A stretch of DNA of 64,000 bases from CAMXAS01 sp964442435. Its GTDB lineage: Bacteria > Bacteroidota > Bacteroidia > Bacteroidales > P3. The DNA lies in assembly GCA_964442435.1 (NCBI GenBank), contig CAYTZG010000001.1, positions 1 through 64,000 of the forward strand, in the 5' to 3' direction. Shown here piece after piece: positions 33,095 to 41,112 of the stretch. The notes beneath the pieces are model-generated. The model was not told the origin of the DNA, did not search any database, and saw only the letters and a list, made by a program, of their open reading frames with translations. Both the position numbers and the translations under genes were made by a program. Each line of letters begins with the position of its first letter. The first letter of the stretch is position 1.

Positions 33095-33559
33095 TTATTT
33101 CAGCAAAAACTCATCGACAATCTGGGTCAACTGCGCTTTCTGCAACAGCCCGGGCTGTACGGCCGGCTGACTACCCACGGGCAGGAACAGCATGAGCGGG
33201 ATGCTCTGCACGCCGAAGACCTGCGCCAATTCGGGTTCCTTGTCGATATTGACCTTATAGACCTTGATTTTGCCCTTGTACGTTTTAGCCACGTCTTCGA
33301 GAATCGGCCCCAACATACGGCAAGGCCCGCACCAGTCGGCATAGAAATCCACGATGGCCGGCAGCTTGCCCTTGTATTTGAATTCCTGCGGCGACTCGGT
33401 ATAGTCATAGACCTTCTCGCGGAAAGCCGCCGTGGTCAGATGTTCGATGACCGGCGCCACCGAGGGTTCGCCCGAAGCCAAGACCTGGGCCGAAACCGGG
33501 GCCACCGTCATCAGGACGCCCATCCACAGGACGCCCGCTATCGTTCTCAGTTTTTTCAT
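33095..33559 (-). CDS. Exported thioredoxin-fold protein
   Basis: A 154-residue protein with a signal peptide (KKLRTIAGVLWMGVLMTVAPVSA), so it should act in the periplasm. The thioredoxin domain carries FYADWCGPCRMLGP with the WCGPC redox pair (near residues 76-80) and the cis-proline loop VQSIPLML. It would reduce or exchange disulfides in exported proteins. It is the last gene of a leftward run wbqC-tpx-dapD-trx, 9 bases after dapD. Confidence 0.9.
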   Translation of the reverse strand: MKKLRTIAGVLWMGVLMTVAPVSAQVLASGEPSVAPVIEHLTTAAFREKVYDYTESPQEFKYKGKLPAIVDFYADWCGPCRMLGPILEDVAKTYKGKIKVYKVNIDKEPELAQVFGVQSIPLMLFLPVGSQPAVQPGLLQKAQLTQIVDEFLLK

Positions 33560-33568
33560 ATCTCTTGT

Positions 33569-34393
33569 TTATACCGCAACCTGAAAGTCGCGCAACACGT
33601 CGTTCAACGTCGTTTTCTTGTCGGTCGATTCCTTGCGGCGGCCGATAATCAACGCACAGGCCACGCCGTATTCGCCGGCCGGAAACCGCTTGGTCACCGT
33701 GCCCGGAATCACCACCGACCGCGCCGGCACCCGCCCCCGGTATTCCACGGGCTCGGCACCGCTCACGTCGATGATTTTCGTGGACTGCGTCAGGCAGACG
33801 TTGGCGCCGATAACGGCTTCCGCCTCCACATGCACGCCCTCCACGATGATGGCGCGCGAGCCGATGAAACAATCGTCCTCCACAATGACGGGCTTGGCCA
33901 TAACCGGCTCCAACACGCCGCCTATACCCACGCCGCCGCTCAGATGCACGCGCTTGCCGATTTGCGCGCACGAGCCGACGGTAGCCCACGTATCGACAAG
34001 CGTGCCGCCATCCACATACGCGCCTATATTGACATACGACGGCATCATGACCACGCCGGGCGCCAGATAGGCGCCGTAACGCGCAATGCCGTGCGGTACC
34101 ACGCGCACGCCCTGCGCCTCAAAGTGCTTCTTGAGCGGAATCTTGTCGTAAAACTCCATGGGCGGCACTTCCATCGTCTGCATCTGCCGGATACGGAAAT
34201 ACAGCAAAACGGCTTTCTTGGCCCATTCGTTGACCTGCCAGGTATGCGCCGCCACCGGCTCGGCCACCCGCAGACGGCCGGCATCCAAGGCGGCCACCGC
34301 CGCTTCCACCGCCTCACGATACAACGTCTGTTCGCATAGCGCCGGCTCCGCGTAAGCCGCCTCGATGGCCGCTTTCAAATCGTCATTCTGCAT
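33569..34393 (-). CDS. dapD: Tetrahydrodipicolinate N-succinyltransferase
   Basis: A 274-residue acyltransferase of the lysine/diaminopimelate pathway: it moves a succinyl group from succinyl-CoA to tetrahydrodipicolinate, needed for peptidoglycan cross-linking. The N-terminal helical domain (about 1-100) is followed by a left-handed beta-helix of hexapeptide repeats (for example MPSYVNIGAYVDGGTLVDTW, GVGIGGVLEPV, DDCFIGSRAIIVEGVHV) and a short C-terminal part with SVVIPGTV. Length is normal. It lies between tpx and the thioredoxin gene. Confidence 0.96.
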   Translation of the reverse strand: MQNDDLKAAIEAAYAEPALCEQTLYREAVEAAVAALDAGRLRVAEPVAAHTWQVNEWAKKAVLLYFRIRQMQTMEVPPMEFYDKIPLKKHFEAQGVRVVPHGIARYGAYLAPGVVMMPSYVNIGAYVDGGTLVDTWATVGSCAQIGKRVHLSGGVGIGGVLEPVMAKPVIVEDDCFIGSRAIIVEGVHVEAEAVIGANVCLTQSTKIIDVSGAEPVEYRGRVPARSVVIPGTVTKRFPAGEYGVACALIIGRRKESTDKKTTLNDVLRDFQVAV

Positions 34394-34411
34394 AAGCGTC
34401 TTCCCGTTGGC

Positions 34412-34921
34412 TTACAAGGCCGCCTTGACGGCCGCCCAAGCCGAAATGAAATTGGGCAGGTCGGTATTTTCCGCCACGTATTCCACATGAACCACCTTGT
34501 CGTTGCGGTCAATCACGATGATACCGCGGTTCAACAAACGCAGTTCCTTAATCAAAAAGCCGTATTTGAGGCCGAATTCCGTTTCCTTGTGATCCGACAG
34601 CGTTTTGATTTTGTCGATGCCTTCCGCACCGCAGAACCGACCGAGCGCGAACGGCAGGTCGCAGGAAATCGTCAGGATGGTCAAGCCTTTAAAGGCGGAC
34701 GCCTCCTGGTTGAAACGACGCGTCTGCAAGGCGCACACTTCCGTATCGACGGACGGAATCGTGGAAATTACCCTGACCTGACCTTTGAAATCGCTCAGTT
34801 TAACCGGCTGCAGGTTGGCGTCGAGCACGGTGAAATCGGGCGCCGTCGCCCCTACTTTGATTTCCGGGCCGCATAAGGTAAGCGGATTGCCCTGCATACT
34901 TACCACGCCTTTACGTTCCAT
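34412..34921 (-). CDS. tpx: Thiol peroxidase (Tpx, atypical 2-Cys peroxiredoxin)
   Basis: A 169-residue peroxiredoxin reducing lipid and hydrogen peroxides with thioredoxin. Signs: MQGNPLTLCG at the start, VGATAPDFTVLD, the peroxidatic cysteine in PSVDTEVCALQTRRFN and the resolving cysteine in RFCGAEG. The frame continues in-frame upstream to ATGs at 35002 and 35059. I chose 34921 because it gives the family length and aligns the N-terminus; the ATG at 35002 would add 27 residues with an unusual RAEPSSLELCRDEKT stretch and cannot be excluded, since a near-consensus -7 box lies just upstream of it. Confidence 0.92.
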   Translation of the reverse strand: MERKGVVSMQGNPLTLCGPEIKVGATAPDFTVLDANLQPVKLSDFKGQVRVISTIPSVDTEVCALQTRRFNQEASAFKGLTILTISCDLPFALGRFCGAEGIDKIKTLSDHKETEFGLKYGFLIKELRLLNRGIIVIDRNDKVVHVEYVAENTDLPNFISAWAAVKAAL

Positions 34922-34944
34922 TTCACGGCACGTTTTTTCGTCAC

Positions 34945-34985
34945 GGCAGAGCTCAAGCGAGCTTGGCTCCGCTCGTTTGGCTGAA
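34945..34985. repeat. Short palindrome-rich element upstream of tpx
   Basis: Interleaved GAGC and GCTC words allow alternative hairpins (for example CAAGC/GCTTG and CGAGC/GCTCG). It lies in the in-frame extension before the likely tpx start. A dispersed repeat is possible, but no second copy was seen in this window. Confidence 0.3.
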
Positions 34986-35055
34986 TCAAAACGTTCTTCC
35001 ATAGTCTGTATCGTTTTAAAGATTAAACATTGCGAATATACGTTTTTACGCGCAT

Positions 35056-35715
35056 TCATGCAAACAGTCGCCCCGCCTGCGGGCCGTAGTTGAACAGCAG
35101 GTCACAGGCACTGAGCCGCGCCGGACACGGCACGGTCTGCATAAAGGTATTCTGATAGGCTTCGGCACCCACCGCCGGCGCGAAACGTTGCCATTGGGCC
35201 GGTTCCTTGTCCGAGAACGCGAGAACTTCCCCCTGTGCCTCGCGCCGGCTGACGGCCTCCACCGTCCACGGCAGCCCGAACGCCCGGATGAAGAAATTGA
35301 CCAACTGCCAATTCAAATCCCACAGCCGTTCGGGGCGCGCCCGCATCAGCACCGCTTCCAGTTCATCCCGATAATACAGAAAATAAGGCGAATTGTTGTA
35401 GGCCGTGCAGAGGCTGCGCCAATGGTCGCGTTGCCAATCCTTGTCGTAGCAGATGCGCACGTCTTCGGCCTTGGTGTATGGCCCGCGCGGACACGACACC
35501 GGCACCGAAAGGCGCTGTTCGCCCTGCGCGTTCAGAATCACGGCGCGGTTGCGGTAGGTCTGCTTACGGTAGTACTCGTCCCGACAGAGCCGCAACACGG
35601 GCCGCGCCCCGTCGCTTCCCTGCGACGCCTCCGCCATACGCTTCGCCGCCACCCAAAACGCCGCCGGCGGCATATACGCCGTGGCTAAAACCGGTATCTT
35701 TCCGCCTTGCTCCAT
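35056..35715 (-). CDS. WbqC family protein
   Basis: A 219-residue protein. VLATAYMPPAAFW near the start, LSVPVSCPRGPYTKAEDVRI, and the central DWQRDHWRSLCTAYNNSPYFLYYRDEL are typical of the WbqC family found in O-antigen and other surface-sugar clusters, probably transferases acting on nucleotide-sugar or lipid intermediates. The frame is open upstream, but the ATG at 35715 fits. The -7 box ends only four bases before this ATG, so the mRNA would be leaderless. Confidence 0.87.
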   Translation of the reverse strand: MEQGGKIPVLATAYMPPAAFWVAAKRMAEASQGSDGARPVLRLCRDEYYRKQTYRNRAVILNAQGEQRLSVPVSCPRGPYTKAEDVRICYDKDWQRDHWRSLCTAYNNSPYFLYYRDELEAVLMRARPERLWDLNWQLVNFFIRAFGLPWTVEAVSRREAQGEVLAFSDKEPAQWQRFAPAVGAEAYQNTFMQTVPCPARLSACDLLFNYGPQAGRLFA

Positions 35716-35719
35716 ACTG

Positions 35720-35727
35720 CAAAGATA
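35720..35727 (-). promoter_or_regulatory. -7 box for wbqC giving a probably leaderless mRNA
   Basis: TATCTTTG on the minus strand, four bases before the ATG. With the usual start about 5-7 bases after the box, transcription would begin at or next to the A of ATG. Confidence 0.5.
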
Positions 35728-35781
35728 CGAATATGTTAATAACTTCGCGGCGGGGGGCTTGTTTATTTGGCGGCGGGTGTG

Positions 35782-35789
35782 TAATTTTG
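35782..35789 (+). promoter_or_regulatory. -7 box of the pyrBI leader transcript
   Basis: TAATTTTG, with CTTG at 35758-35761 (20-base spacer) as a near -33. The leader ATG follows 9 bases later, so this mRNA would also be nearly leaderless. Confidence 0.55.
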
Positions 35790-35798
35790 TTCCCTGAT

Positions 35799-35987
35799 AT
35801 GAGTAATGGTGATTTATATCAGTCGGGACAAGCCCGAGTTCTTCCGATGACTGGAAACTTGGAAATTCAAAATTCCAATTTTTTTGATATTTTCTCAAAA
35901 AGGCGGTTCTTTTTCGGAGCCGCCTTTTTTTTAGCCGCCGCAAACGGCCGCATCCCTTCGTTTAACCTAAAATACCTATATCTATGA
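35799..35987 (+). CDS. Putative pyrBI leader peptide (attenuator reading frame)
   Basis: A 62-codon frame starting with ATG 9 bases after the -7 box. It runs through a pause-like hairpin with U-tract and then through the terminator in front of pyrB. It stops at TGA 35985-35987, overlapping the pyrB ATG (ATGA). The peptide is rich in Phe (codons NFFDIF, RFFFGAAFF) because the U-tracts are read as TTT/TTC. This is the arrangement of the enterobacterial pyrL leader, in which coupled translation disrupts the terminator when RNA polymerase pauses for lack of UTP. The peptide sequence itself is not expected to matter. Confidence 0.5.
   Translation: MSNGDLYQSGQARVLPMTGNLEIQNSNFFDIFSKRRFFFGAAFFLAAANGRIPSFNLKYLYL
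35859..35885 (+). promoter_or_regulatory. Pause-like hairpin with U-tract in the pyrBI leader
   Basis: TTGGAA (35859-35864) pairs with TTCCAA (35873-35878), immediately followed by seven Ts, ahead of the terminator hairpin. Suitable as a UTP-sensitive pause. Confidence 0.5.
35897..35932 (+). terminator. Attenuator terminator upstream of pyrB
   Basis: AGGCGGTTC (35901-35909) pairs with GAGCCGCCT (35917-35925), extended by A-T pairs, with eight Ts (35925-35932). It ends 51 bases before the pyrB ATG, with no upstream gene on this strand that needs terminating. Confidence 0.8.
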
Positions 35988-36901
35988 GTTTAAAGAACAG
36001 AAATCTGATTTCCATCAACGACTTCAACAAGGAGGAAAAACTGCACGTGTTGGATGTCGCCGCCGAATTCGAGGCCAATCCGCGTCAGCCGATTCTGAGC
36101 GACCGCGTGGTCGCCACCTTGTTTTTCGAACCGTCCACGCGTACGCGCCTCAGTTTTGAAAGCGCCGCCAACCAGTTGGGCGCGCGCATCATCGGTTTCT
36201 CGGACGCCTCCAACTCCAGCGTTCAGAAAGGCGAAACGCTGAAAGATACGATTACGATGGTGAGCAGCTACGCCGACCTCATCGTTATGCGTCACCCGCG
36301 GGAAGGCAGCTCGCGCTACGCCTCCGAAGTGTCCAAAGTGCCCGTCATCAATGCCGGCGACGGGGCCAACCAACACCCCACGCAGTGCTTGCTCGACCTG
36401 TACTCGATTCGCAAAACGCAAGGCCGTTTGGACAACCTGCAGGTGGCTTTCGTCGGTGACCTCAAATATGGCCGTACCGTTCACTCGCTGACCCACGCGC
36501 TCTGCCAGTTCAACTGCACGTTCCACCTCGTTTCGCCCGAAGCCCTCAAACTGCCGAGCGCGGTAAAGCAGGACATCAAAGACCACAAGCTGGAATACCA
36601 CCAATATACCGACCTCGAAGAGGTGCTGCCCATCGCCGACATCGTATATATGACGCGGGTTCAACGCGAACGTTTCGCCGACCCGATGGAATACGAGCGT
36701 GTCAAGAACGCCTGCATCCTGACGGGTTCGATGTTGCACGGCTGCAAGGACAACATGAAAATCCTGCACCCGCTGCCCCGTGTCAACGAAATCACAACCG
36801 ACGTGGACACGACGCCCTACGCCTATTACTTCCAACAGGCGCAGAACGGCGTTTACGTGCGTCAGGCTTTGATTTCCTTGATTTTGGGTGCGAAAGCCTA
36901 A
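35984..36901 (+). CDS. pyrB: Aspartate carbamoyltransferase, catalytic subunit
   Basis: A 305-residue enzyme that joins carbamoyl phosphate and aspartate, the committed step of pyrimidine synthesis. Carbamoyl-phosphate motifs STRTRLSFE (about 53-61) and HPTQ (about 134) and the C-terminal LHPLPR are present. Length is normal. The regulatory subunit gene follows after 39 bases, so a dodecameric PyrB-PyrI holoenzyme controlled by ATP, CTP and UTP is expected. The start codon overlaps the stop of the leader frame, and a terminator lies just upstream, pointing to attenuation control. Confidence 0.97.
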   Translation: MSLKNRNLISINDFNKEEKLHVLDVAAEFEANPRQPILSDRVVATLFFEPSTRTRLSFESAANQLGARIIGFSDASNSSVQKGETLKDTITMVSSYADLIVMRHPREGSSRYASEVSKVPVINAGDGANQHPTQCLLDLYSIRKTQGRLDNLQVAFVGDLKYGRTVHSLTHALCQFNCTFHLVSPEALKLPSAVKQDIKDHKLEYHQYTDLEEVLPIADIVYMTRVQRERFADPMEYERVKNACILTGSMLHGCKDNMKILHPLPRVNEITTDVDTTPYAYYFQQAQNGVYVRQALISLILGAKA

Positions 36902-36940
36902 ACCATAACGATTTTTGTAAACTTTTAAATACGATACGAC

Positions 36941-37396
36941 ATGACAAAGAAAGAATTATTGGTTTCCGCTTTGGAAAACGGAACCGTCATCGACCATATA
37001 TCGGTAGGCCAAGTGATGCGCGTCATGCACATCTTGGGCTTGGACGACTGCGACAGCATGATTTACCTCGGCGCGAACCTCTCCAGCCAAAAATACGGCA
37101 AAAAAGGCATCATCAAAGTGGCCGACAAGTTCTTCAAGGAAGAGGAAATCAACAAAATCGCGCTGGTTTCGCCCAAGGCGACGATTATCGAGGTGCGCAA
37201 CTATGAGGTTGTGAAAAAGATTCAGGTCTCGTTGCCGAAAGAAATCCACGGCTCGGTCAAATGTATGAACCCGAACTGCATCACGAACCATCAGCCCGTG
37301 GAAACGTTCTTCAACGTTATCGAAACGCCGGAGGTCAAGCTCCACTGCCACTACTGCGAGAAGAACAGCCTGCCGGAAATGATTGAGTTCCTGTAG
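36941..37396 (+). CDS. pyrI: Aspartate carbamoyltransferase, regulatory subunit
   Basis: A 151-residue regulatory chain. The N-terminal allosteric domain starts ELLVSALENGTVIDHI; the zinc domain has four cysteines in CMNPNC (Cys108, Cys113) and CHYC (Cys136, Cys139), as in the enteric protein. It binds nucleotides and holds the catalytic trimers together. It is the second gene of the pyrBI operon and is followed by a terminator. Confidence 0.97.
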   Translation: MTKKELLVSALENGTVIDHISVGQVMRVMHILGLDDCDSMIYLGANLSSQKYGKKGIIKVADKFFKEEEINKIALVSPKATIIEVRNYEVVKKIQVSLPKEIHGSVKCMNPNCITNHQPVETFFNVIETPEVKLHCHYCEKNSLPEMIEFL

Positions 37397-37430
37397 CCGG
37401 AACGCGCCGGAAACGGTGCGCCCGCTTACG

Positions 37431-37473
37431 AAAAGCCCCTGCCGAATCAACGATTCCGCAGGGGTTTCTTTTT
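37431..37473 (+). terminator. Terminator after pyrI
   Basis: AAAGCCCCTGC...GAATC pairs with GATTC...GCAGGGGTTT around a short loop, followed by TTTCTTTTT. It lies between pyrI and the convergent rnc gene. Confidence 0.8.
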
Positions 37474-37495
37474 ATAGTCTTGTAAAGATGCCTGA

Positions 37496-38743
37496 CTACG
37501 CTTCGGGGGCCTGAGGTTCAGGTTCAGGTTCAGGCTCAGGCTCAGACACGACCTCCGGGACTATCCCAACGGCCGGTTCCGACATCGGTTCCGCCGCGAA
37601 TGCCGCCGGCTCCACCGCCGGTTCGGGCATCGGCTCAGCCACAGGTTCGGATGCCGGTGCAACCATCGGCTCCGGCTCCGCAAGCGGCGCTTCGGGTTCG
37701 GACAAGGGCTCCGCCGGTTGTCGGCCATAAGACGCCCTCGGCTCGGCGGCCATCGCCACCGGGGTTTCCATGGGCGCCGGCTCATACGGCATGACCGGCT
37801 TCGATTCTTCGGACGCCATCGGTTCAGTGGCCATAGGTTCCGCCGTCACAGCCTCTGGCTCGCTTTCCGCCGCCTGTTGCATCGCGATGGCCGCCGCCAC
37901 CGCCGCAGCCTCCTCGGCCTTCTTGCGCTGTTGCTGCCGTTGCCGCTCCGCTTTCTCCTGCTTGAGGCGTTGCTTCTCGGCCTCCATATCATCGGCCAGA
38001 TGCGCGTGTTTGTGCGCGTGCGACAACAGCCACGGATCCACCACCTTCTTATAGGCGTTTTCGGCCGCTAACTGTTCGGCCGACTTGACCGAATGTTCCA
38101 TGGCCGCGGCCCAAACCTCGCCGTCCACCCGCACTTCCACCTTGTACAACTTCTTGCTGCCCTGCCGTGTGGACGATTCGACGCGGAAATCCACTTTCTT
38201 CCGTTCCCGCTGGCACCAGTCGATGAGTTTGCTCTTGTAGTTCCAATCCTTGCGTTCGAGTTCATCCACATCCATGTGCATGCCTACAATCCGCTTGAGG
38301 ATGATTTTCTTCGTAAACTTAAAGCCTTTGTCGAGAAAGATGGCCCCGATCAAGGCTTCCAACGCATCGCCGTCCACCGACTTGAAACCGCCGCTGCCAT
38401 GGCCCTGATCCAACTGAATCATCTTGTGCAGGCCCATGTGCAGCCCTACCTTATTGAGACTGGCGCGGCTCACGATTTTGGAACGCATTTCCGTCAGAAA
38501 ACCCTCATCCTGGGTCGGATACTTCTTGAACAGATATTCGGCGATGACGACGCTCAACACGGCGTCGCCCAGATATTCCAACCGTTCGTTGTTGCGCCGC
38601 ACGCCGTTCAGCACTTTGGAAGCCGAACGGTGGCGGAACGCCAACCGGTATAAAAAAATATTCCCGGGACAGAACCCGAGAATACTTTTTATTGCTCTGC
38701 GCAAATCACGGTTAGCCCGGCTTGCACGAAACAATTTCAACAT
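37496..38743 (-). CDS. rnc: Ribonuclease III with long acidic low-complexity C-terminal tail
   Basis: A 415-residue protein where about 225-250 is usual. The RNase III domain (about 15-155) has the signature NNERLEYLGDAVLSVVIAEY and DALEALIGAIFLD; the double-stranded RNA-binding domain follows (about 170-240). From about residue 242 there is an extra 170-residue tail: first a charged, probably helical stretch (EKQRLKQEKAERQRQQQRKK, Ala-rich), then a Pro/Glu/Ala/Met repeat region ending EPEPEPEPEPQAPEA. The catalytic part should process rRNA and double-stranded RNA as usual; the tail's role is unknown. The start overlaps the fabF stop by one base, giving the common acpP-fabF-rnc order. Confidence 0.92.
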   Translation of the reverse strand: MLKLFRASRANRDLRRAIKSILGFCPGNIFLYRLAFRHRSASKVLNGVRRNNERLEYLGDAVLSVVIAEYLFKKYPTQDEGFLTEMRSKIVSRASLNKVGLHMGLHKMIQLDQGHGSGGFKSVDGDALEALIGAIFLDKGFKFTKKIILKRIVGMHMDVDELERKDWNYKSKLIDWCQRERKKVDFRVESSTRQGSKKLYKVEVRVDGEVWAAAMEHSVKSAEQLAAENAYKKVVDPWLLSHAHKHAHLADDMEAEKQRLKQEKAERQRQQQRKKAEEAAAVAAAIAMQQAAESEPEAVTAEPMATEPMASEESKPVMPYEPAPMETPVAMAAEPRASYGRQPAEPLSEPEAPLAEPEPMVAPASEPVAEPMPEPAVEPAAFAAEPMSEPAVGIVPEVVSEPEPEPEPEPQAPEA

Positions 38744-39996
38744 TATTCGTATTTTTTAAATACAATCGAAACGTTGTGTCCGCCAAAGCCGAACGTATTG
38801 CTCATGGCCACATTCACTTTGCGTGCCTGCGCCTTCCCAAACGTCAGGTTGAGCCCCAAAGCGGCGATTTCCGGATCATCCGTAAAATGGTTGATCGTCG
38901 GCGACACGATGTCGTTCTTGACGGCCAAAGCCGTGGCGATGGCCTCGATAGCGCCGGCCGCACCCAAAAGGTGACCGGTGCAGGACTTCGTGGAATTGAC
39001 GTTGACCTCAGACGCATGGGCGCCCAACAGATTCTTGATGCCCAAAATCTCAGGCAAGTCGCCGGCCGGCGTAGAGGTGCCGTGGGTATTGATATGGTCC
39101 ACCATATCGGGCGTGCAACCGGCGTCTTCCAACGCCAGGCTCATGGCCCGTTGAACGCATACCCCTTCGGGATGCGGCGCCGTCATATGATAGGCGTCCG
39201 CCGTCATGCCCGCACCAGCCACTTCGGCATAAATCTTGGCCCCGCGTGCCTTGGCGTGCTCCAATTCTTCGAGAATCAGCGCCCCGGCACCTTCGCCCAA
39301 CACGAAACCGTCGCGGTCTTTGTCGAAAGGACGCGAAGCCGTCTTGGGGTCGTCGTTACGGGTTGAGAGCGCGTGCATCGAGTTGAAGCCGCCGACGCCC
39401 GCTTCGGTTACCGCGGCTTCGGAACCACCGCAAACGATGGCGTCCGCCTTGCCCAAACGGATGTAGGTAAACGCATCGGCCAAAGCATTGGCGGAGGAAG
39501 CGCAAGCGGATACCGTGGCGAAATTCATACCTCTGAATCCGTTTCTTATACTGATATGACCCGCCGCGATATCGGCAATCATCTTCGGGATAAAGAACGG
39601 ACTGAAACGAGGCGTGCCGTCACCACCGGCGTAATCCACGACTTCGTGGAACAAACTGATAAGACCGCCTATGCCCGAAGCCCAGATAACGCCCACACGA
39701 TCCTTATCGATGCCTTCGGCATTCAGGCCGGCGTCGGCGACCGCCTCATCGGAGGCCACGAGACCGTACTGCGTGAAATAATCGTATTTGCGCAATTCTT
39801 TCCGATCCATGAACTGGCTCGGATCGAAATTCTTGACTTCGCAGGCAAACTGCGTCTTATATTTGCTCGCGTCGAAACGGGTAATGGGAGCCGAACCGCT
39901 TTCCCCTCTCAGCAAGGCGGCCCAGTATTCCGGGGCCGTATTGCCGATGGGCGTCAGGGCTCCCACGCCCGTTATCACGACTCTCTTCAATTCCAT
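38743..39996 (-). CDS. fabF: Beta-ketoacyl-ACP synthase II
   Basis: A 417-residue condensing enzyme that elongates acyl chains in fatty acid synthesis. The nucleophilic cysteine is in NFATVSACASSANALADAF (near residue 163) and the catalytic histidines in NTHGTSTPAGD (about 303) and NSTKSCTGHLLGAAGA (about 340). Length and start (ELKRVVITGVGALTPIGN) are normal. It sits 21 bases after acpP and directly before rnc. Confidence 0.97.
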   Translation of the reverse strand: MELKRVVITGVGALTPIGNTAPEYWAALLRGESGSAPITRFDASKYKTQFACEVKNFDPSQFMDRKELRKYDYFTQYGLVASDEAVADAGLNAEGIDKDRVGVIWASGIGGLISLFHEVVDYAGGDGTPRFSPFFIPKMIADIAAGHISIRNGFRGMNFATVSACASSANALADAFTYIRLGKADAIVCGGSEAAVTEAGVGGFNSMHALSTRNDDPKTASRPFDKDRDGFVLGEGAGALILEELEHAKARGAKIYAEVAGAGMTADAYHMTAPHPEGVCVQRAMSLALEDAGCTPDMVDHINTHGTSTPAGDLPEILGIKNLLGAHASEVNVNSTKSCTGHLLGAAGAIEAIATALAVKNDIVSPTINHFTDDPEIAALGLNLTFGKAQARKVNVAMSNTFGFGGHNVSIVFKKYE

Positions 39997-40017
39997 AAAA
40001 ATCCTAGAGGAAAAAGT

Positions 40018-40254
40018 TTACTTCTTGTTCTGTTCGATGTAAGCGATAGCATCCCCTACGGTCGCTATTTTCTCCGCCTGATCGTCCGGAATCGAGATAT
40101 TGAACTTCTTTTCAAATTCCATGATCAGCTCTACCGTATCCAACGAATCAGCACCCAAGTCATTCGTGAAGTTGGCGGAAGCCGTAACTTCCTTTTCATC
40201 TACGCCAAGCTTATCAACAATGATAGCCTTTACGTCGTTTTCAATTTGAGACAT
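40018..40254 (-). CDS. acpP: Acyl carrier protein
   Basis: A 78-residue acidic protein with the phosphopantetheine serine in DLGADSLDTVELIMEFE (near residue 37). It carries acyl chains for FabF and the rest of fatty acid synthesis. It is the first gene of acpP-fabF-rnc. The 219 bases upstream are AT-rich and hold no gene; I found no perfect minus-strand consensus promoter there (the nearest match is TTACTTTG around 40286-40293). Confidence 0.97.
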   Translation of the reverse strand: MSQIENDVKAIIVDKLGVDEKEVTASANFTNDLGADSLDTVELIMEFEKKFNISIPDDQAEKIATVGDAIAYIEQNKK

Positions 40255-40441
40255 AATGCAATTAGTTTTTGGTTAAACACGAATGCAAAGTAAACACAAT
40301 TTTACAATTTTACCAACAAATCGGCGGGGCTACAAAAAATTAACAAACACAAAACAATAATTATCAATCATATACAAAGCAAATCGTTAAAAACTTTCCC
40401 TAAACACCCCAAGTCGCTCGACCGAAGTCACTTTATTTTAC

Positions 40442-40449
40442 TAAATTTG
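40442..40449 (+). promoter_or_regulatory. -7 box for purN
   Basis: TAAATTTG, 24 bases before the purN ATG. Confidence 0.5.
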
Positions 40450-40473
40450 TACTCTATTATAAATATACCGTAT

Positions 40474-41085
40474 ATGACAAGTTCTATGCCGGGCCCCTTC
40501 CGCATCGCCCTCTTCGCTTCCGGAAACGGAACGAACGCCGAGCGTATCGCCTTGTATTTCAAAGACCGTCCTCAGTTTCAAATCGGGCCGGTCTTTTACA
40601 ACCGCAAACAGGCCTACGTGGCCCAGCGCGCGGCCAACCTCGGCATAGAAGCCATCTACCTGCCCGACAGCCAACTCAAGACGCCCGAGACCGTACTCGG
40701 CCTGCTCAAGGCGCACGGTATCACGCATATCGTGCTGGCCGGCTACCTCAGCCTGATTCCGGCCTACCTGACGGCCGCCTATCCGCAACGCATCGTCAAC
40801 ATCCACCCGGCCCTGCTGCCCGCTTACGGCGGCAAAGGCATGTACGGCCACCACGTGCACGAGGCCGTGGCCGCCAACGGTGAACGGGAAAGCGGCATCA
40901 CGATTCACCTCGTGGACGAACACTACGACCGCGGCGCCATCCTGTTCCAGGCGCATTGCCCGCTCTCGCCCGACGATACGCCCGACCGCATCGCCGAGAA
41001 AGTCCACGAACTGGAATACCGCCATTTTCCCGAAGTCATCGAACAATGGGTGTTGCAGACGCTGCCCCCGTTTCAAGCCAAATAA
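40474..41085 (+). CDS. purN: Phosphoribosylglycinamide formyltransferase
   Basis: A 203-residue enzyme that transfers a formyl group from 10-formyl-tetrahydrofolate to GAR in purine synthesis. Motifs: IALFASGNGTNAERI (phosphate loop), VLAGYLSLIPAYL, the catalytic NIHPALLPAYGGKGMYG with Asn/His, and GITIHLVDEHYDRGAIL with the catalytic Asp. The ATG at 40474 is preferred; an upstream TTG and the later ATG at 40486 are alternatives. Confidence 0.95.
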   Translation: MTSSMPGPFRIALFASGNGTNAERIALYFKDRPQFQIGPVFYNRKQAYVAQRAANLGIEAIYLPDSQLKTPETVLGLLKAHGITHIVLAGYLSLIPAYLTAAYPQRIVNIHPALLPAYGGKGMYGHHVHEAVAANGERESGITIHLVDEHYDRGAILFQAHCPLSPDDTPDRIAEKVHELEYRHFPEVIEQWVLQTLPPFQAK

Positions 41086-41112
41086 GTACCATACCGAATA
41101 ACACATCGACCT

